In this document: one piece after another, positions 60,552-64,000 of the stretch
Position numbering within the stretch: the stretch's first letter is position 1
How the letters are laid out: the number at the start of each line of letters is the position of its first letter
NCBI GenBank assembly: GCA_045576455.1
Contig: JAZNGM010000010.1
Span: forward strand, 23,675 to 87,674
Length of the DNA: 64,000 nucleotides
Origin: RGIG4034 sp045576455
Lineage (GTDB): Bacteria; Bacillota; Clostridia; Lachnospirales; Lachnospiraceae
Direction of reading: 5' to 3'
Program-made: the position numbers and the translations under genes
The notes under the pieces: model-generated
The model's input: the letters and a program-made list of their open reading frames with translations, nothing else
Databases searched by the model: none
Told to the model about the DNA's origin: nothing

Positions 60552-61424
60552 ATGAATACTATATGGTCAACGTATGTACAAAGTATAGGTACATTATATG
60601 ACTCTCGTGTTTTAAGATTTTCAGATACGTTTAAAAATAAATACACCAATGCATTTAGCATCGATGATAAAACAAAGCTGTTAGAAATTGGTTGCGGACC
60701 AGGAGCTCTTGCGGAATCTCTGGCAAGGTGGTATCCTTGTGTACAAATACATGGCATAGATAGGGATTCTAATTTTATTGAGTTTGCAAGAAAAACAGCA
60801 CCACATATCGAATTCGCTGAAGGCGATGCTACAGAATTACCATTTAAAAGCAATACATTTGATGTAACAATTTCAAATACAGTTGCAGAACATATTGAGC
60901 CAGCGAAATTTTACGGTGAACAATATCGTGTTTTAAAAGAAAATGGAGTCTGTTTAGTTTTGTCTGCCAGAAAAGGAATTAATATATCAGCCCAGTGCAT
61001 AAGGGAAGAATCGGATTTAGAAAAAGAGATATGGAAACGAGTTGATAAATATTTCAATGAAATCAATAAAAAATATGCAGTATGTGCATATCCACAAAGT
61101 GAGATGGAAATGCCATTATGTATGGAACAGTATGGATTTAGGAATGTAACAGTGGACTACATTACCATTAATTTAACGCCTGATAATCCAATTTACCCAA
61201 AAGAAATGGCATATGCTATGATAAATGCAAACAGAAAGTGTGCAGTAGATAATGTTGAGAGCTTAAGACAAATTAGTAATGGAATAGTGAGTGGTTCGGA
61301 GATTGAAGAACTGAAACACATTGTTAACTCGAAATATGATAAGCGGATTGAATTATATAACAAAGGTAGCAAACAATGGGACACAAACGTATCTGTAACT
61401 ATGATAATGCGAGGTGTCAAATAA
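60552..61424 (+). CDS. Class I SAM-dependent methyltransferase (UbiE-like)
   Basis: 290 residues from ATG 60552. The frame is open back to 60471 only because it runs through R1c; the GGAGG at the end of R1c fixes the start. Motif I is LLEIGCGPGALAESLA, then IHGIDRDS, FAEGDATELPF, FDVTISNTVAEHIE and YRVLKENGVCLVLS. The C-terminal ~100 residues may form a substrate-binding cap. Substrate unknown. Confidence 0.88.
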   Translation: MNTIWSTYVQSIGTLYDSRVLRFSDTFKNKYTNAFSIDDKTKLLEIGCGPGALAESLARWYPCVQIHGIDRDSNFIEFARKTAPHIEFAEGDATELPFKSNTFDVTISNTVAEHIEPAKFYGEQYRVLKENGVCLVLSARKGINISAQCIREESDLEKEIWKRVDKYFNEINKKYAVCAYPQSEMEMPLCMEQYGFRNVTVDYITINLTPDNPIYPKEMAYAMINANRKCAVDNVESLRQISNGIVSGSEIEELKHIVNSKYDKRIELYNKGSKQWDTNVSVTMIMRGVK

Positions 61425-61444
61425 AACGCCTTATTAAGTTCAAT

Positions 61445-61533
61445 AAATTCAAATTTGTTTATCTTTCTTGCCCATACAATTGAACTTCGTTCAATTGTCA
61501 TCCCCCACCCTAAAGAGCTCGGTCAATTGGAAT
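61445..61533 (-). repeat. R2 repeat element, full copy b, inverted
   Basis: 89 bp on the minus strand, starting directly after the stop codon of the minus-strand GNAT gene and ending AAATTTGAATTT (plus 61445-61456). Here the internal palindrome is perfect: ACAATTGAAC-GAA-GTTCAATTGT. It forms an inverted repeat with 58936-59022, enclosing three genes. Confidence 0.95.
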
Positions 61534-62058
61534 TTAGCATTCTTTCTTATATACTAGCATTCCATTTCCATAAGGGTCATCTTCTGCTCCAAATTCTTCT
61601 TCAACAAAGATATAGCCATTCTTTTCAAGAACTCTTACAGAAGCATTATTCCCTCGCATAACACGACCATATAAAACATCTATTCCAAAAGTTGAAATTA
61701 CAAATTCGGTCATTGCATTTAATAATTCCGTAGCATATCCTTTTCCACTGTACTTTTTGCAAATGCCATAACCTATTTCAACTTCGTTTGCTTTTCCTTC
61801 AACTTCATTTACACCTGTGTCACCTATCACTTCACCAGTTTCTTTTAATTCAACAGCCAATACATAAGGCAAGTGCCTATTATTCACACAGTCAACATAG
61901 AAGTTAATTGCACCTTGTGTTTCTTCAATATCAGCATAACTTTCATTCGGAATCCATCTTTTAACTTCTTCCTCTAAATGATTTTCATACAAAGTTTTTG
62001 CATCTTCCATTACAAATTTTCTTATTCTCAAATGCTCTGTTTCAAATATATGTTCCAT
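61534..62058 (-). CDS. GNAT family N-acetyltransferase, RimJ/RimL type
   Basis: 174 residues. FETEHLRIRKFVMEDA is the RimL-like opening, VEIGYGICKKYSGKGYATELLNAM motif A, and NNASVRVLEKNGYIF motif B. This is the only minus-strand gene among the cassettes. Its R2 element lies immediately 3' of it in the gene's own orientation, so gene and repeat were probably inverted as one unit. Confidence 0.88.
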   Translation of the reverse strand: MEHIFETEHLRIRKFVMEDAKTLYENHLEEEVKRWIPNESYADIEETQGAINFYVDCVNNRHLPYVLAVELKETGEVIGDTGVNEVEGKANEVEIGYGICKKYSGKGYATELLNAMTEFVISTFGIDVLYGRVMRGNNASVRVLEKNGYIFVEEEFGAEDDPYGNGMLVYKKEC

Positions 62059-62065
62059 CGTTTCA

Positions 62066-62119
62066 CCTCAATAAATTCCAATTTGTATAACTGTTAGATA
62101 AATTGGAAGTTTATGGAGG
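62066..62119. repeat. Two divergent core elements between the GNAT and M24 genes
   Basis: On the minus strand AAATTGGAATTTATTGAGG (plus 62066-62084) ends as the GNAT ribosome site. On the plus strand AAATTGGAAGTTTATGGAGG (62100-62119) ends as the M24 ribosome site. The two are nearly complementary and can pair as a hairpin. Confidence 0.7.
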
Positions 62120-62125
62120 ACAGTC

Positions 62126-62812
62126 ATGCAATATACAGAGGTACAAAATATAGCAAAAAAGACAATTGAGTTCATTAAAGAGAATATACTATCTGGCATG
62201 ACGCTGCTTGAGATAAGGACTTTGTGCGAAACAAAAATGATGGAATTGGGGGCAGATTCCTTTTGGTATTGGGATGTGGGAGCGTTTGTTTTCGCAGGGG
62301 ATGAAACCACACTATCTGTTTCGGGAAAAGAATACACAACAAGCAGAAGGGTTATTGCAGAAAATGACATTATTACTATTGATTTAAGTCCACAAAATGG
62401 AGATACATGGGGCGATTACGCAAGAACTATTATTATTGAAAATGGTAAAAGTGTTGAGAGCGATAATGTGTCAAACGTTGAATGGAAGAACGGATTGTTG
62501 ATGGAAGAATATTTACATGAGGAAATGTGCAGATTTGCAACACCCAAAACGACTTTTGAAGAATTGTATTATTACATAAATAACATCATCGAGCAAAAAG
62601 GTTATATAAATCTAGATTTCATGGGTAACTTGGGACATTCTATTGTGAGACAGAAAAGTGATAGAGTTTACATAGAAAAGGGAAATCAAATACCTCTTGG
62701 TGATGTTGCGTATTTTACTTTTGAACCACATATAAGTGTTCCGAATTCGAAATATGGCTATAAAAGAGAGAATATTTACTATTTTGATAATGGCGTTATT
62801 AAGGAACTTTGA
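62126..62812 (+). CDS. M24 family metallopeptidase (methionine aminopeptidase/Xaa-Pro peptidase-like)
   Basis: 228 residues, only the catalytic pita-bread domain. The five metal ligands can be placed: Asp86 (TIDLSPQ), Asp97 (WGDYAR), His171 (NLGHSIV), Glu200 (FTFEPHI) and Glu215 (KRENIYYF). Family members remove N-terminal residues, but several are non-peptidase binding proteins or creatinase-like. The substrate is unknown. Followed by R1d. Confidence 0.85.
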   Translation: MQYTEVQNIAKKTIEFIKENILSGMTLLEIRTLCETKMMELGADSFWYWDVGAFVFAGDETTLSVSGKEYTTSRRVIAENDIITIDLSPQNGDTWGDYARTIIIENGKSVESDNVSNVEWKNGLLMEEYLHEEMCRFATPKTTFEELYYYINNIIEQKGYINLDFMGNLGHSIVRQKSDRVYIEKGNQIPLGDVAYFTFEPHISVPNSKYGYKRENIYYFDNGVIKEL

Positions 62813-62826
62813 TGTTGCTATAAGCA

Positions 62827-62882
62827 CTTGCAACTTTCAGCTTTGTGAAGAGTTGAAAGCACGCAAGAATTTGAATTTTATG
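62827..62882 (+). repeat. R1 hairpin repeat, copy d, with core
   Basis: Outer stem CTTGC (62827-62831) / GCAAG (62863-62867), inner stem CTTTCAG (62834-62840) / TTGAAAG (62853-62859), loop CTTTGTGAAGAG, then AGAATTTGAATTTTATG (62866-62882). Confidence 0.8.
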
Positions 62883-62932
62883 TCTGAATACTATGGTTAA
62901 ATACTAAATGACATATGGAGAATTATAAGAAT

Positions 62933-63568
62933 ATGATAACCGCAATTATTTTTGACTTAGATGGTACAATGTGGGATTCCACTGGGTCTGCTTGTGATAT
63001 TTGGAATAGGGTTTTAGATAAGCATAGTAATATAGATTTTAAGATGACAAAAGAAAAAGCAGAGCAGTTAATGGGAAAGACCATGGAAGAAATTGGTGAA
63101 ATACTTTTTCCTGATTTTTCAGATGAAATGAGAAAGAGCATTGTCGATGAATTTGGAATGGAAGAGATAGATTACTTAAAGGAAAATGGTGCTATCTTAT
63201 ATGATGGACTTGAAGAAACTTTAAAAGAATTGATACATGATTATAAACTATATATTGTTAGCAATTGCCAAGATGGATATGTTTCTGCTTTTTTGCAAGC
63301 CCATAACTTAAATGAATACTTTGAAGATATAGAAATGTCCGGAAGAACAGGAATGGATAAAGGCAGTAATATTAAGCTGATAATGGAAAGAAATAACATA
63401 CAAAAAGCAATTTATATTGGTGACACAGAAGGAGATGAGAAGGCTGCACATATTGCAGGTATTCCATTTATATATGCGGAGTACGGATTCGGAAAAGCAA
63501 TAAACCCCGATGCTGTTATAGCAAAGATAGTCGAATTGCCGGATTGTATAAAAAAATGGGATAAATAG
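62933..63568 (+). CDS. HAD-superfamily hydrolase (phosphatase-like)
   Basis: 211 residues from ATG 62933; ATG 62915 is in frame but lacks a ribosome site, while TGGAG within it serves 62933. Motif I is FDLDGTMWDS, motif II LYIVSNCQ, motif III includes KGSNIK, and motif IV is YIGDTEGDEKAA. C1 cap. Substrate unknown. It is a different lineage from the HAD gene at 54114. Confidence 0.88.
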   Translation: MITAIIFDLDGTMWDSTGSACDIWNRVLDKHSNIDFKMTKEKAEQLMGKTMEEIGEILFPDFSDEMRKSIVDEFGMEEIDYLKENGAILYDGLEETLKELIHDYKLYIVSNCQDGYVSAFLQAHNLNEYFEDIEMSGRTGMDKGSNIKLIMERNNIQKAIYIGDTEGDEKAAHIAGIPFIYAEYGFGKAINPDAVIAKIVELPDCIKKWDK

Positions 63569-63595
63569 ATAAATTGGAATGTATCAGAAATACAA

Positions 63596-63654
63596 CTTCA
63601 CATTCAGGCTTTGTGTGGAGTCTGAATGTACGTGAAGATTCGAATTTTGCGAGG
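63596..63654 (+). repeat. R1 hairpin repeat, copy e, with core
   Basis: Outer stem CTTCAC (63596-63601) / GTGAAG (63632-63637), inner stem ATTCAG (63602-63607) / CTGAAT (63622-63627), a four-base bulge GTAC on the 3' side, loop GCTTTGTGTGGAGT, then AGATTCGAATTTTGCGAGG (63636-63654), the ribosome site of the next gene. Confidence 0.85.
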
Positions 63655-63661
63655 TGAATGT

Positions 63662-64000
63662 ATGAAAATCGGTGAAGTATGTTTAAACACGAATGATGTA
63701 TTAGTGCTTGCACATTTTTACAAGAAATTGTTGGGTATAGATAATGGAAGTAATGATGAAATACATCAGACTTTAATAAGTGAGGAAACACAACTCACAA
63801 TATATAATGATGGAGCAAAAAAGAATAACAACAACCAAAATATTTGCCTAGCGTTTACAGTTGAAGACGTTGAGGCTGAATATGAAAAATTACTTTTAAT
63901 GGGAGTCGAGATAATTGAAAAACCTACGCGACGTCCATGGGGAACTATCAATATGAGTTTTTATGACCCTGATAGGAATGTTATCTATTTCAGGAGTTTT
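63662..64000 (+). CDS. VOC (glyoxalase/bleomycin-resistance) family protein, 3' end outside window
   Basis: The first 113 codons are visible. LNTNDVLVLAHFYKKLLGID is the start of a VOC beta-alpha-beta-beta-beta module. ICLAFTVEDVEAEYEKLLLMGVEIIEKP, in pieces, and WGTINMSFYDPDRNVIYF match the second half of glyoxalase-like proteins. Members are metal enzymes or antibiotic-binding proteins. Ribosome site GCGAGG from R1e. Confidence 0.85.
   Translation, partial: MKIGEVCLNTNDVLVLAHFYKKLLGIDNGSNDEIHQTLISEETQLTIYNDGAKKNNNNQNICLAFTVEDVEAEYEKLLLMGVEIIEKPTRRPWGTINMSFYDPDRNVIYFRSF

Noticed and set aside
55395..63662. Canonical integron attC sites
   Set aside because: I looked for paired RYYYAAC/GTTRRRY boxes in R1 and R2 and did not find them; no integrase gene is present in the window.

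Overview
The window looks like a low-GC, Gram-positive, spore-forming member of the Clostridia, most likely Lachnospiraceae. The evidence is an alpha/beta-type small acid-soluble spore protein, a YtvI-like sporulation permease, DUF4250, DUF4364 and DUF1385 proteins, the order rho-rpmE-DUF1385-prmC-prfA, and AGGAGG-type ribosome sites in front of almost every gene. These assignments come from recognising protein families and motifs; no database search was run.

Bases 1-49,500 are mostly ordinary core genome. In order they hold: the end of a Na+/Ca2+ exchanger; glycogen phosphorylase and 4-alpha-glucanotransferase; CYTH and DJ-1 proteins and a SASP; an ABC importer whose permease and ATPase are fused; the proteostasis run tig-clpP-clpX-lon-engB; a YtvI-like permease, truA, deoC and cdd; a CoiA-like protein; a metal-efflux operon (CadC-like repressor, separate HMA protein, P1B-ATPase); a BspA-like LRR lipoprotein; glyA; a lipid kinase with a PAP2 phosphatase; argS and rdgB; a 53-bp minisatellite; a methyltransferase; clpB; a SpoIID-like protein; DUF4250 with a ferredoxin/ASKHA protein; a polysaccharide deacetylase; rarA; a phosphodiesterase; DUF4364 with a YhcC-type radical SAM protein; malic enzyme; and rho-rpmE-DUF1385-prmC-prfA.

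Two parts stand out. First, argS is preceded by a strong promoter, a 19-codon arginine-rich leader peptide and a set of mutually exclusive hairpins ending in a 7-T terminator. This has the logic of a classical peptide attenuator, whereas Firmicute aminoacyl-tRNA synthetase genes usually use T-boxes.

Second, from about 49.5 kb to the end the window is an accessory region of small, mostly single-gene modules: NUDIX, GNAT, SAM methyltransferase, HAD, ANT(6)-like, CPT-like, Phd-Doc, P-loop kinase, QueG-like, M24 peptidase and VOC. From 55.4 kb onward most intact or decayed genes are followed directly by one of two repeated elements: a conserved bulged hairpin (R1, five copies) or a longer element (R2, four copies). 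Both end in a shared core close to AAATTTGAATTT just upstream of the next ribosome site. The layout resembles an integron cassette array, but I find no canonical attC boxes and no integrase in the window.

Other structure includes a phased array of CGGCT/AGCCG motifs at 58.0-58.3 kb, short tandem duplications that repeatedly sit on stop codons, and an intact ANT(6) homologue without recognisable catalytic aspartates.
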